This document shows, piece after piece, positions 1-5,835 of a stretch of DNA of 5,835 nt (the stretch's first letter is position 1; each line of letters opens with the position of its first letter). This DNA comes from CAVVDT01 sp964568825 (GTDB taxonomy: Bacteria > Pseudomonadota > Alphaproteobacteria > Rhizobiales > Aestuariivirgaceae). The notes beneath the pieces are model-generated. The model worked only from the letters and a program-made list of their open reading frames with translations, did not search any database and was not told where the DNA came from. The stretch spans positions 1 to 5,835 of the forward strand of contig CAZMSA010000203.1 in assembly GCA_964568825.1 (NCBI GenBank), written 5' to 3'. A program made the position numbers and the translations under genes.

Positions 1-2
1 TC

Positions 3-173
3 GATGAATCACGCAAACACGCCGATGGGAATCCCCTTCTCAAACACGCTCTCAAACACGCTCTCAAGCAGAAGCAGTTGCAGAACCAAAAGGCCAGGCA
101 GCAGCAACAGCAGAATCAGAGGGCCAAAGAGAAAAAGAAGAAGAAACAGCAGGGCCTGCGGCAGGTGCAGTAG
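3..173 (+). CDS. C-terminal fragment of an unidentified protein with a Gln/Lys-rich tail
   Basis: An open frame enters from the left edge and ends at a TAG at 171-173, giving 56 codons. The start lies outside the window. The tail is low-complexity and hydrophilic: an L-K-H-A duplication, then mixed Gln/Lys, five consecutive Gln (99-113) and five consecutive Lys (132-146), ending QGLRQVQ. Such basic, probably disordered or coiled tails occur on many unrelated proteins, so no function can be assigned. Support for coding is that the frame stays open to the edge, most codons end in G or C in the second half, and the stop lies just before the convergent Anbu gene. A low-complexity stretch can also look open by chance, so confidence is moderate. 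It is convergent with, and not part of, the minus-strand operon. Confidence 0.5.
   Translation, partial: DESRKHADGNPLLKHALKHALKQKQLQNQKARQQQQQNQRAKEKKKKKQQGLRQVQ
39..68 (+). repeat. 12-bp tandem direct repeat in the partial CDS
   Basis: The 12-mer CTCAAACACGCT occurs at 39-50 and again, identically, at 51-62, followed by a partial third unit CTCAAG at 63-68. The unit length is a multiple of three, so in the 3-173 frame it encodes L-K-H-A twice and then L-K. A recent in-frame slippage duplication explains it simply. Confidence 0.8.
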
Positions 174-204
174 CCGCCCGCTTGTCCACCTGTATTGCGG
201 TGGG

Positions 205-942
205 CTAGACGTCGAACTCCGGCAGTTTGGCTACCGCATCGCGCAGGTACTTCGACCACCCCGACGACAGCTTGTTGAAATAGCGGTCGTCGGCCTCGAT
301 GCGGGTCTGCCGCTCGATCTTCAAGGTGTCGACATTGTAGAGCACCATGTCGATGGGCATGCCGACCGACAGGTTGGAGCGGATGGTGGAATCGAACGAC
401 AGGAGCACGATCTTGGCGGCCTCGCCCAGGCGCATTTTCTTGTCCACCACCCTGTCGAGGATGGGTTTGCCGTATTTGTGCTCGCCGATCTGGAAATACG
501 GGGTATCGGCGCCGGCCTCGATGAAATTGCCTTCCGAGTAGATCTGGAACAGGCGCGGGGGCTCGGTGCCGATCTGGCCGCCGAAAATGAAGGTGGTCGA
601 CATGGCCTCCGAGTTTGCGCCGCTGGCGGTGCTCACCAGCGTGCGTGCCCCGAGCATCGTCTGGCCGACGATGCGGGCCGCCTGGAACATGGTCGTGACG
701 GTGAACAGGTTGGGCGCGGCAGCGTCATGCGACTCCGCATGTGCCTGCTCGCTCAACAGGTTGACCACCGCCTGGCTGACCGCCAGGTTGCCGGCGGTGA
801 GCAGCATGAATACCCGCTCGCCGGGCTTTTCCCATAAGTGCAGCTTGCGATAACACGCGATGTTGTCGACGCCCGCATTGGTACGGGTATCGGCGGCCAT
901 CACCAGGCCGCGATTGAGTTTCAGGCCGACGCAATAAGTCAT
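205..942 (-). CDS. Anbu, proteasome-type Ntn-hydrolase (COG3484)
   Basis: This 245-residue protein is the proteasome beta-subunit homologue Anbu, a cytoplasmic Ntn-hydrolase related to HslV and 20S beta subunits. The start opens MTYCVGLKLNRGLVMAADTR, as Anbu proteins do. Removal of Met1 would expose Thr2 as the N-terminal nucleophile, so the ATG at 942 is well fixed. The usual partners are visible: Asp18 in the ADTRTNAG motif and Lys33 in YRKL (Asp17 and Lys32 after processing). A Gly-Gly strand motif at 121-122 and a SFDSTIRSNLSVG segment (182-194) complete the fold. Length matches the family. Published Anbu structures show open, lock-washer-like assemblies; protease activity has been hard to demonstrate and the natural substrate is unclear. 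It is the last gene of the operon, 44 bp after the transglutaminase-like gene, with no clear Shine-Dalgarno directly upstream. No unfoldase ATPase gene is next to it. Confidence 0.93.
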   Translation of the reverse strand: MTYCVGLKLNRGLVMAADTRTNAGVDNIACYRKLHLWEKPGERVFMLLTAGNLAVSQAVVNLLSEQAHAESHDAAAPNLFTVTTMFQAARIVGQTMLGARTLVSTASGANSEAMSTTFIFGGQIGTEPPRLFQIYSEGNFIEAGADTPYFQIGEHKYGKPILDRVVDKKMRLGEAAKIVLLSFDSTIRSNLSVGMPIDMVLYNVDTLKIERQTRIEADDRYFNKLSSGWSKYLRDAVAKLPEFDV

Positions 943-986
943 GACGGGACCGGAATCACCAATGTGCCCTCAAGCGGTGCGTGAAG

Positions 987-1793
987 TTACTGTTCCGCCA
1001 TGGCTTCCACAAGCACCATCACATCGAGCGCCTCGTTGCCCGCGCCGCCTTGCCGGATGCCGACGACGGGGGCGGCGTCGCGGGCATCGAGCCCGGCGGC
1101 GACGCGGACATAGCCTTCATCGGCGATCATGTCGTTGGCCACATCGAAGGTTGCCCAGCCCCAGCTCTGCACCCAGGCTTCCGCCCAGGCATGGGCAGCC
1201 TCGGCCACCTCGCCCGGCGCCGTCACCATGTAGCCGGTCACGTAACGCGCTGGAATGCCGAGATGGCGGGCGGCCGAGATGAACACGTGGGCATGGTCCT
1301 GGCACACCCCCTCGCCATCGCGCACCGCGTCGGCGGCGGTCGAATAGGCATGGGTGGCGCCGATCTTGTAGTCGACGGCGCCGCGCACCGCGTGCATCAG
1401 GTTGGCCAGTTGCTCCAGACCTTCGCCCGCCGCCGACCGGGCGATCGCGATAATCCTGGCGCTCGGCTCGGTGAGCGCCGTCTGGCGGGTGAAGGCGGCC
1501 CGCGGCACGGCGCCGTCGGTGGGCGACCATGGCCCGTTAATGGGAGTGCGCTCGATGCTGCCGGCCACTTCGATGACCAGTTCCGGTGCCACGACTTCAT
1601 GGGCGATCAGCTGCGTCAGGTTGCCGTTGGCATCGGTATAGGAGACCCCTTGATCGATGCCCGGCGCTGTGATCTTCCAGTCGAGCACCTCTTGGCCCGG
1701 AAACGACTGCGGCGTCATCCTCAGGCGCTGGATCAGGCGCCCGCCGGGCGGTTCATAGCGGTAGGTGGTACGGTGCAGGATGCGTATCTGCAT
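987..1793 (-). CDS. Transglutaminase-like cysteine peptidase (bacterial transglutaminase N-terminal region plus core)
   Basis: The 268-residue protein starts MQIRILHRTTYRYEPP, typical of the bacterial transglutaminase-like N-terminal beta domain (about residues 1-85). A papain-fold transglutaminase core follows (about 125-225). The catalytic triad is visible: Cys164 in GEGVCQDHAH, His201 in AAHAWAEAW and Asp217 in WATFDVAND. The last motif differs slightly from the commoner FDPTN form but keeps the Asp. There is no signal peptide or membrane segment, so it should be cytoplasmic. Related folds hydrolyse or transfer amide bonds; whether this one is a peptidase, amidase or transferase cannot be told from sequence. 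It lies 19 bp after the alpha-E gene and 44 bp before Anbu, so co-transcription is likely. The start is the family-typical ATG, although its Shine-Dalgarno is weak. Length is normal and there is no sign of damage. Confidence 0.92.
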   Translation of the reverse strand: MQIRILHRTTYRYEPPGGRLIQRLRMTPQSFPGQEVLDWKITAPGIDQGVSYTDANGNLTQLIAHEVVAPELVIEVAGSIERTPINGPWSPTDGAVPRAAFTRQTALTEPSARIIAIARSAAGEGLEQLANLMHAVRGAVDYKIGATHAYSTAADAVRDGEGVCQDHAHVFISAARHLGIPARYVTGYMVTAPGEVAEAAHAWAEAWVQSWGWATFDVANDMIADEGYVRVAAGLDARDAAPVVGIRQGGAGNEALDVMVLVEAMAEQ

Positions 1794-1812
1794 GGGGTGG
1801 CGATAACTCTGT

Positions 1813-2763
1813 TCAGGAAAAATTGTAGGAGCTGGCGATTTCGCTGCTCAGTTTGTTGTTGGCGGCAAGAAAGTCCTCGAGGAACTCGTGCAGGCCGGTT
1901 GCGAAGATATCGCTGATCGATTTGCCGCGTAAGTCGTTGCGCGTCGCGCGCGCCAGTTCAATGCAGGCCGGGGCTTCGCGATGCAATTCCTCCAGCGAAT
2001 CGAGGCTCTCCACCACCCAATCGTAGCAGAACGACAGCGAACGCGGCATGCGGTTATCCAGGATGAGGAACTCGGCGATGTTCCAGGCCTCATAATCGCT
2101 GTCGCGGTAGGCCCAGCGATAGGCGCGATGCCCCGAGACCGAGCGCAGGAGGGTGATCCATTGCTGGGTATCGATGGCGCTGCCCACCCCTTCGGAACGC
2201 GGCAGCAGGATATGGTATTTGACATCCAGGATGCGCGCCGTGCTGTCGGCGCGTTCGATGAATGAACCAAGCTGGCTGAAATAGAAGCTCTCCTGCCTCA
2301 GCGCGGTGCCCAGCAGCGCCCCGCGAAACAGCATCGAGCGCTGCTTGATCCAGTCGAGGAACCCGGGCAGCGTGTCGGCCTTCACCTGCGCCGGCTTGAT
2401 CTGCGCCAGCTCGTTCCAGGTGGAATTGAGGCTCTCCCACACATCGCGGGTCAATGCGGTGCGCACCGCCCGCCCGTTGCGCCGCGCGGTATCGAGGCAA
2501 CTGCGCACGCTCGCAGGGTTGTCGCGGTCGAACAGCAGGTAGTTGATGACCGTCTCGGCCGAGGCGACGGCGTATTTGGCGAAGAAACCTTCGGTGCATT
2601 CGGCGCTGACGATGGTCGAGCGCCACTCGTCGCGATGACCCTCGAAGGGGCGCGGCATCAACGAGATGCGGTAGGCAACCTCCACCAGGCGGGCCGTGTT
2701 CTCGGCGCGCTCCATGTAGCGGGCCAGCCAGAACAGCGATGCGGCATTGCGTCCAAGCAACAT
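1813..2763 (-). CDS. Alpha-E domain-containing protein (DUF403, COG2307)
   Basis: The 316-residue, mostly helical protein opens MLLGRNAASLFWLARYMERA, the hallmark of the alpha-E family. The motif ERAENTARLVEV (18-29) recurs as ERADSTARILDV (170-181), showing that the protein contains two related helical halves. No nucleotide-binding or hydrolase motif is seen. In this family the protein is nearly always encoded with, and sometimes fused to, the circularly permuted ATP-grasp protein, so it is inferred to be its partner or regulator. Here the two are separate genes only 4 bp apart. The ATG at 2763 is supported by the conserved N-terminus and by a GGAGG inside the end of the upstream gene. No signal peptide; cytoplasmic. 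The molecular activity is unknown for the whole family. Confidence 0.92.
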   Translation of the reverse strand: MLLGRNAASLFWLARYMERAENTARLVEVAYRISLMPRPFEGHRDEWRSTIVSAECTEGFFAKYAVASAETVINYLLFDRDNPASVRSCLDTARRNGRAVRTALTRDVWESLNSTWNELAQIKPAQVKADTLPGFLDWIKQRSMLFRGALLGTALRQESFYFSQLGSFIERADSTARILDVKYHILLPRSEGVGSAIDTQQWITLLRSVSGHRAYRWAYRDSDYEAWNIAEFLILDNRMPRSLSFCYDWVVESLDSLEELHREAPACIELARATRNDLRGKSISDIFATGLHEFLEDFLAANNKLSSEIASSYNFS

Positions 2764-2767
2764 CGGG

Positions 2768-4183
2768 TCAATCCTCCAGCACCCAGGTGTCCTTGGTGCC
2801 GCCGCCCTGGCTGGAATTGACGACCAGCGAGCCCTTCTTCATGGCAACCCGGGTGAAACCGCCCTTGGTGATGCGGATCTGGTCGCCGGTGAGCGCGAAC
2901 GGCCTCAGGTCCACGTGCCGCGGCGCGATGCCCTGATTGCTGAAGGTGGGCGAGGCCGAAAGGGCAAGCGTCGGCTGGGCGATGTAGTTGGCGGGATTGG
3001 CTTTCAGGCGCTTGGCGAATTCCTCGATATCCTTCTTGGTCGCGGTTGGCCCCACCAGCATGCCGTAGCCGCCCGAGCCGTGCACTTCCTTGACCACCAG
3101 CTCGTCCAGATGCTCGAGCACGTATTTGAGTTCGTCGGGCTGCGAACAGCGCCTGGTCGGTACGTTGGACAAAAGCGGCGGCTCGCCGGTGTAGAACTCG
3201 ATGATTTCCGGCATGTAGCAATAGATCGCCTTGTCATCGGCAATACCGGTGCCGGGCGCATTGACGATGGTGACCCGTCCCGCCCGGTAGAGATCGAACA
3301 GGCCGGGCACCCCCAGCATCGAGTCCGGCTGGAAGGCGAGGGGATCGAGATAGGCATCGTCGATGCGCCGGTAGACCACGTCCACCCGCTTCGGCTTGGT
3401 GGTGGTGCGCATCCACAAATAGCCCTCATCAACATAGAGGTCGGAGCCCTCGCACAGCTCCACCCCCATCTCGTCGGCCAGGAAGGCATGTTCGAAGAAC
3501 GCCGAATTGTAGATGCCGGGGGTCAGCACAACGACGGTCGGCTCGCCCTTGCAGGCCGGCGGCGCCACGCTGTCCAGCGTCTCGCGCAGCATGGCGCAGT
3601 AGTTCTCGATCGGCGCCACCCGGTGACGGGCAAAGAGATCGGGAAACAGGTACATCATCGCCTCGCGGTCCTCGAGCATGTAGGACACGCCCGATGGCGT
3701 GCGGCAGTTGTCTTCCAGCACGTAGAACTGGTCGACGCTCACCCTCACGATGTCGGTGCCGATGATGTGGGCATAGACCCGCCGGGCCGGGGTATGGCCG
3801 GCCATCTGCGGCACATAGGCGGCATTGCGGATCACCAGGTCGGTCGGCACGCGCCCCGATCTGAGGATTTCCTGGCGGTGGTAGATGTCGTCGATGAAGG
3901 CGTTGAGCGCCCTGATGCGCTGCTCGATGCCGGCCGCCAGCCGCCGCCACTCGGCCGCCGAGATGATGCGCGGGATGACGTCGAAGGGAATGAGCCGTTC
4001 GGCCGCCTCGGCCGTGCCGTAGACCGCGAAGGTGATTCCCAGCCGGCGAAAGATAGCCTCGGCCTGGCGCAACTTGCGCTTGAGTTCCGGGCTCGACTGC
4101 GTGGTCATCCACTCGTTGAGCTTTTCCCACGGGGGCCGCACGCTGCCGTCGGCGTTGAGCATCTCGTTGAAGACCGTCGCCAT
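2768..4183 (-). CDS. Circularly permuted type 2 ATP-grasp protein (DUF404/DUF407, COG2308)
   Basis: This 471-residue protein is a circularly permuted ATP-grasp enzyme, a family predicted to activate a carboxylate with ATP and join it to an amine. Motifs in order: FNEM near the N-terminus, VLEDNCRTPSG (155-165), VVYRRIDDAYLDP (269-281), NAPGTGIADDK (308-318), VVKEVHGSGGYGM (363-375, with the nucleotide-loop glycines), HVDLRPF (423-429) and SQGGGTKDTW (458-467). The frame is open up to 4279, but the ATG at 4183 (MATVFNEM) is preferred: family members begin a few residues before F-x-E-M, and the upstream 32 residues are rich in Cys and Ala and look non-homologous. No strong Shine-Dalgarno precedes 4183; an ATG at 4162 is a less likely alternative. 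It is the first gene of the operon and the alpha-E start follows 4 bp after its stop, suggesting coupled translation. The exact substrate is unknown. Confidence 0.92.
   Translation of the reverse strand: MATVFNEMLNADGSVRPPWEKLNEWMTTQSSPELKRKLRQAEAIFRRLGITFAVYGTAEAAERLIPFDVIPRIISAAEWRRLAAGIEQRIRALNAFIDDIYHRQEILRSGRVPTDLVIRNAAYVPQMAGHTPARRVYAHIIGTDIVRVSVDQFYVLEDNCRTPSGVSYMLEDREAMMYLFPDLFARHRVAPIENYCAMLRETLDSVAPPACKGEPTVVVLTPGIYNSAFFEHAFLADEMGVELCEGSDLYVDEGYLWMRTTTKPKRVDVVYRRIDDAYLDPLAFQPDSMLGVPGLFDLYRAGRVTIVNAPGTGIADDKAIYCYMPEIIEFYTGEPPLLSNVPTRRCSQPDELKYVLEHLDELVVKEVHGSGGYGMLVGPTATKKDIEEFAKRLKANPANYIAQPTLALSASPTFSNQGIAPRHVDLRPFALTGDQIRITKGGFTRVAMKKGSLVVNSSQGGGTKDTWVLED
2773..2777 (-). promoter_or_regulatory. 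Ribosome binding site for the alpha-E gene
   Basis: On the minus strand GGAGG lies nine bases before the ATG at 2763, inside the last codons of the ATP-grasp gene. It fixes the alpha-E start and supports coupled translation of the pair. Confidence 0.75.
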
Positions 4184-4202
4184 GACCGTGAAGGTTGCCC
4201 GA

Positions 4203-4217
4203 TGTTGCGCTGCAACA
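4203..4217. promoter_or_regulatory. Perfect inverted repeat, candidate operator
   Basis: TGTTGC, three bases (GCT), then GCAACA form perfect 6-bp arms. The site is 20 bp upstream of the ATP-grasp start codon. It fits the pattern TTGC-N3-GCAA; from memory, similar palindromes are linked to PHA/phasin regulators in some alphaproteobacteria, but I cannot verify that here. With a three-base spacer and no T-run it is more likely a protein-binding site than a terminator. A chance occurrence is possible. Confidence 0.4.
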
Positions 4218-4327
4218 CAACAGTAAATCATGGTGCTGGCAACAGCCTGCCGCGGCGTGGCCGCTTCGCATCTGCACACCGCGTGTATTGCGGAATTCGG
4301 CGCTTCGTGCCATACGAGCGGCCATCC

Positions 4328-4332
4328 GGAGA
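4328..4332 (+). promoter_or_regulatory. Ribosome binding site for the 34-codon ORF
   Basis: GGAGA lies six bases before the ATG at 4339. It selects this start over the in-frame ATG at 4195, which would give an 82-residue product running through the intergenic region and the candidate operator. Confidence 0.6.
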
Positions 4333-4338
4333 ACCGCC

Positions 4339-4443
4339 ATGTTCTATCTGATCACCGATGAAGGCTTGCTGCTCACCGACGCCACCCGCACGTCCTATGA
4401 CGAGGTGATGCGCCTGTGCGCCCGTATCGGCTACAAGCCCTAG
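4339..4443 (+). CDS. Small hypothetical protein, 34 residues
   Basis: A 34-codon ORF begins at an ATG with a well-placed GGAGA and ends at TAG (4441-4443). It starts MFYLITDEGLLLTDATRTSY and ends CARIGYKP. Codon use supports translation: 29 of 34 third positions are G or C, like the flanking genes. The peptide is acidic in the middle and basic at the end, with no membrane segment or signal peptide. I do not recognise a family. It is divergent from the Anbu operon and 103 bp upstream of the aminotransferase on the same strand, so it could be the first cistron of that transcript, a leader peptide, or an independent small gene. An ATG at 4195 would extend it to 82 residues, but that extension looks non-coding. 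The main doubt is its short length. Confidence 0.6.
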   Translation: MFYLITDEGLLLTDATRTSYDEVMRLCARIGYKP

Positions 4444-4534
4444 GACATCCGGCTGCTCATTTTTTTCATCCGCCCCGATGCCCCCGCGCCCATGCGGGTG
4501 CAGCGGGCCTTGCCGTGCAGTCGAACAGCCAACC

Positions 4535-4538
4535 GGAG
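4535..4538 (+). promoter_or_regulatory. Ribosome binding site for the aminotransferase
   Basis: GGAG lies eight bases before the ATG at 4547, a normal spacing, and supports that start. The 103-bp gap upstream (4444-4546) holds a seven-base T run at 4460-4466 and a short hairpin at 4483-4498, neither convincing as a terminator. Confidence 0.65.
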
Positions 4539-4546
4539 CCAAGTCC

Positions 4547-5835
4547 ATGACCGCCCAACTCAAGAAGAACCTCAACGTCGCCGAACTGGTGGCCCACGAT
4601 ATCGCCCACCATTTCCACCCCTTCACCGATCACAAATCGTTCCATGCCGAAGGCGGTCCGCGCATGATCACCCACGCCAAGGGGGTATGGATCTGGGACG
4701 CCAACGGCAACAAGATGCTCGATGCCATGTCGGGCCTGTGGTGCGTCAACATCGGTTACGGGCGCAGCGAACTGGCCGAGGCCGCCTACCGCCAGATGCT
4801 CGATCTTCCCTACTACAACACCTTCTTCAAGACTTCGACGGTGCCGGCCACCCTTCTCGCCGAGAAGGTATCGAGCCTGTTGCCGGAGCGCTTCAAGCAG
4901 ATCTTCTTCGTTAATTCCGGCTCCGAAGCCAACGACACCATGATCCGCTTCCTGCGCTATTACTGGCAGGTGATGGGCAAGCCCTACCGCAAGGTGTTCA
5001 TCTCGCGCACCCGCGGTTACCACGGTTCCACCATGGCCTCGGCCTCGCTCGGCGGCATGGCCGGCATGCATGGGCAAGGCGGGCTGCCGCTACCCGGATT
5101 CGAGCACGTCTTACAGCCCGACTGGTTCTCGCTTGGGCACGACATGAGCCGCGACGAGTTCGGCCTCAAGGCTGCCCGCGAGGTGGAAAAGAAGATTCTG
5201 GAAGTCGGCCCCGAAAACGTCGCGGCCTTCGTCGGCGAACCGATCCAGGGGGCGGGCGGGGTGATCATTCCCCCGAAGACCTATTGGCCCGAGGTCGAGC
5301 GCATCTGCCGCAAGTATGGCGTGTTGATGGTGGCCGATGAGGTGATCTGCGGCTTCGGGCGCACCGGTCAGTGGTTCGGCCACCAGACCATGGGCTTCAA
5401 CCCCGACATCGTGGTGATGGCCAAGGGCCTGTCGTCGGGCTACCTGCCGATAGGTGCCGTGGCCATCGCCGACCACCTGATCAAGGACTTCTTCGCCAAG
5501 GGCGGCGAGTTCGTCCACGGCTATACCTATTCCGGCCATCCCGCCGCCTGCGCCGTTGCGCTGGAGAATATTCGCATCATGGAAGACGAAAAGCTCGTCG
5601 ACCGGGTGCACGACCTGGCGCCCTATCTGAAGGAAAAGCTGTCGGCGCTGGCCGATCACCCCATCGTTGGCGAGGTCAGAACCGAAGGCCTCATCGGCGC
5701 CATCGAACTGGTGGGCGACAAGAAGACCAGGGGCCGCTTTGCCAGCGAGGGCCGGGTCGGCACCATCTGCCGCGACCGCTGCTTTGCCAACGGCCTCATC
5801 ATGCGCGCCTGCTGGGACACCATGGTGTTCGCGCC
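4547..5835 (+). CDS. Class-III PLP-dependent aminotransferase, SpuC/omega-transaminase type (3' end cut by the window)
   Basis: The frame is open from ATG 4547 to the window edge: 429 complete codons, with perhaps 25-35 residues missing compared with the roughly 455-residue family. It is a cytoplasmic PLP enzyme that moves an amino group from an amine or omega-amino acid, usually to pyruvate. Visible elements: GLWCVNIGYGR near the substrate entrance (64-74), phosphate-binding GSEAND (125-130), the Y158-H159-G160 motif that stacks on PLP, Asp264 in ADEV that pairs with the pyridine nitrogen, Schiff-base Lys293 in MAKGLSSGY, and Thr327 in YTYSGHP, which reaches the partner subunit's phosphate. 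The overall pattern closely resembles Pseudomonas SpuC, a putrescine:pyruvate aminotransferase. Beta-alanine, GABA and other diamine enzymes share these motifs, so the substrate is not settled. Many annotations call such proteins aspartate aminotransferase family. It follows the 34-codon ORF on the same strand. Confidence 0.93.
   Translation, partial: MTAQLKKNLNVAELVAHDIAHHFHPFTDHKSFHAEGGPRMITHAKGVWIWDANGNKMLDAMSGLWCVNIGYGRSELAEAAYRQMLDLPYYNTFFKTSTVPATLLAEKVSSLLPERFKQIFFVNSGSEANDTMIRFLRYYWQVMGKPYRKVFISRTRGYHGSTMASASLGGMAGMHGQGGLPLPGFEHVLQPDWFSLGHDMSRDEFGLKAAREVEKKILEVGPENVAAFVGEPIQGAGGVIIPPKTYWPEVERICRKYGVLMVADEVICGFGRTGQWFGHQTMGFNPDIVVMAKGLSSGYLPIGAVAIADHLIKDFFAKGGEFVHGYTYSGHPAACAVALENIRIMEDEKLVDRVHDLAPYLKEKLSALADHPIVGEVRTEGLIGAIELVGDKKTRGRFASEGRVGTICRDRCFANGLIMRACWDTMVFA

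Larger units (their letters stand above)
4184..4338. promoter_or_regulatory. Divergent intergenic region between the Anbu operon and the plus-strand unit
   Basis: These 155 bp separate the ATP-grasp start (minus) from the small ORF start (plus), so promoters for both directions are expected here. On the plus strand the best match I see is TTGCGG (4288-4293), 17 bp, then CATACG (4311-4316), which is weak against sigma-70 consensus. On the minus strand a TTTACT hexamer lies near 4223-4228, without a convincing -35 partner. The perfect inverted repeat at 4203-4217 lies between that hexamer and the ATP-grasp start, where it could act as an operator. The region's role is inferred from gene arrangement; no individual promoter is well supported. 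Confidence 0.45.

Noticed and set aside
184..205. Hairpin with 7-bp stem (GTCCACC / GGTGGGC, one wobble pair) between the convergent genes
   Set aside because: It is well placed to be a shared terminator, but there is no T-run on either side and the stem is short, so it is not called.
4..837. 277-codon plus-strand ORF over the left edge and the Anbu region
   Set aside because: It is mostly antisense to Anbu, whose catalytic motifs are unmistakable.
981..1916. 311-codon plus-strand ORF
   Set aside because: It lies opposite the transglutaminase-like gene and its product, rich in His, Gly, Arg and Asp, resembles no family.
4184..4279. N-terminal extension of the ATP-grasp protein to an ATG at 4279
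   Set aside because: The extra 32 residues do not look like the family N-terminus and would cover the candidate operator; MATVFNEM at 4183 fits the family start.
2747..4351. 534-codon plus-strand ORF
   Set aside because: It is antisense to the ATP-grasp gene, which has clear family motifs; the long open frame follows from high GC and codon bias.
4460..4498. T run (4460-4466) and hairpin CCCGC-N6-GCGGG (4483-4498) after the small ORF
   Set aside because: The T run comes before the hairpin and no strong stem precedes it, so this is not a plausible intrinsic terminator on either strand.
4466..5659. Minus-strand ORFs of 203 and 182 codons under the aminotransferase
   Set aside because: They are shadows of the PLP enzyme on the plus strand; the products are His/Gly/Val-rich without recognisable motifs.

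Overview
The window is GC-rich with strongly G/C-ending codons. The gene set, a four-gene Anbu proteasome-homologue cluster next to a SpuC-type aminotransferase, fits a proteobacterium, most likely an alphaproteobacterium. That placement comes from gene content and base composition and is not proven. There are no RNA genes, insertion sequences, prophage genes or CRISPR arrays.

Layout: positions 3-173 (+) hold the last 56 codons of an unidentified protein with a Gln/Lys-rich tail. It converges on a tightly packed minus-strand operon at 205-4183. In transcription order this operon is a circularly permuted ATP-grasp protein (4183-2768), an alpha-E helical protein (2763-1813), a transglutaminase-like cysteine peptidase (1793-987) and the Anbu Ntn-hydrolase (942-205). 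A 155-bp divergent intergenic region (4184-4338) contains a perfect inverted repeat. On the plus strand beyond it are a 34-codon small ORF (4339-4443) and a class-III PLP-dependent aminotransferase (from 4547) that runs off the right edge.

Working model: the four minus-strand genes are a known conserved association, COG2308/COG2307/COG1305-type/COG3484. It was predicted from comparative genomics to make and break an amide- or peptide-type linkage. The ATP-grasp enzyme would form the bond, alpha-E would be its partner, the transglutaminase-fold protein would transfer or cleave, and Anbu would be a threonine-type hydrolase. The physiological substrate is, to my knowledge, unresolved. The aminotransferase resembles putrescine/omega-amino acid:pyruvate aminotransferases; a functional link to the Anbu operon is only suggested by divergence from the same region. 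The least-described items are the 34-codon ORF with a good ribosome binding site and the palindrome between the divergent units.
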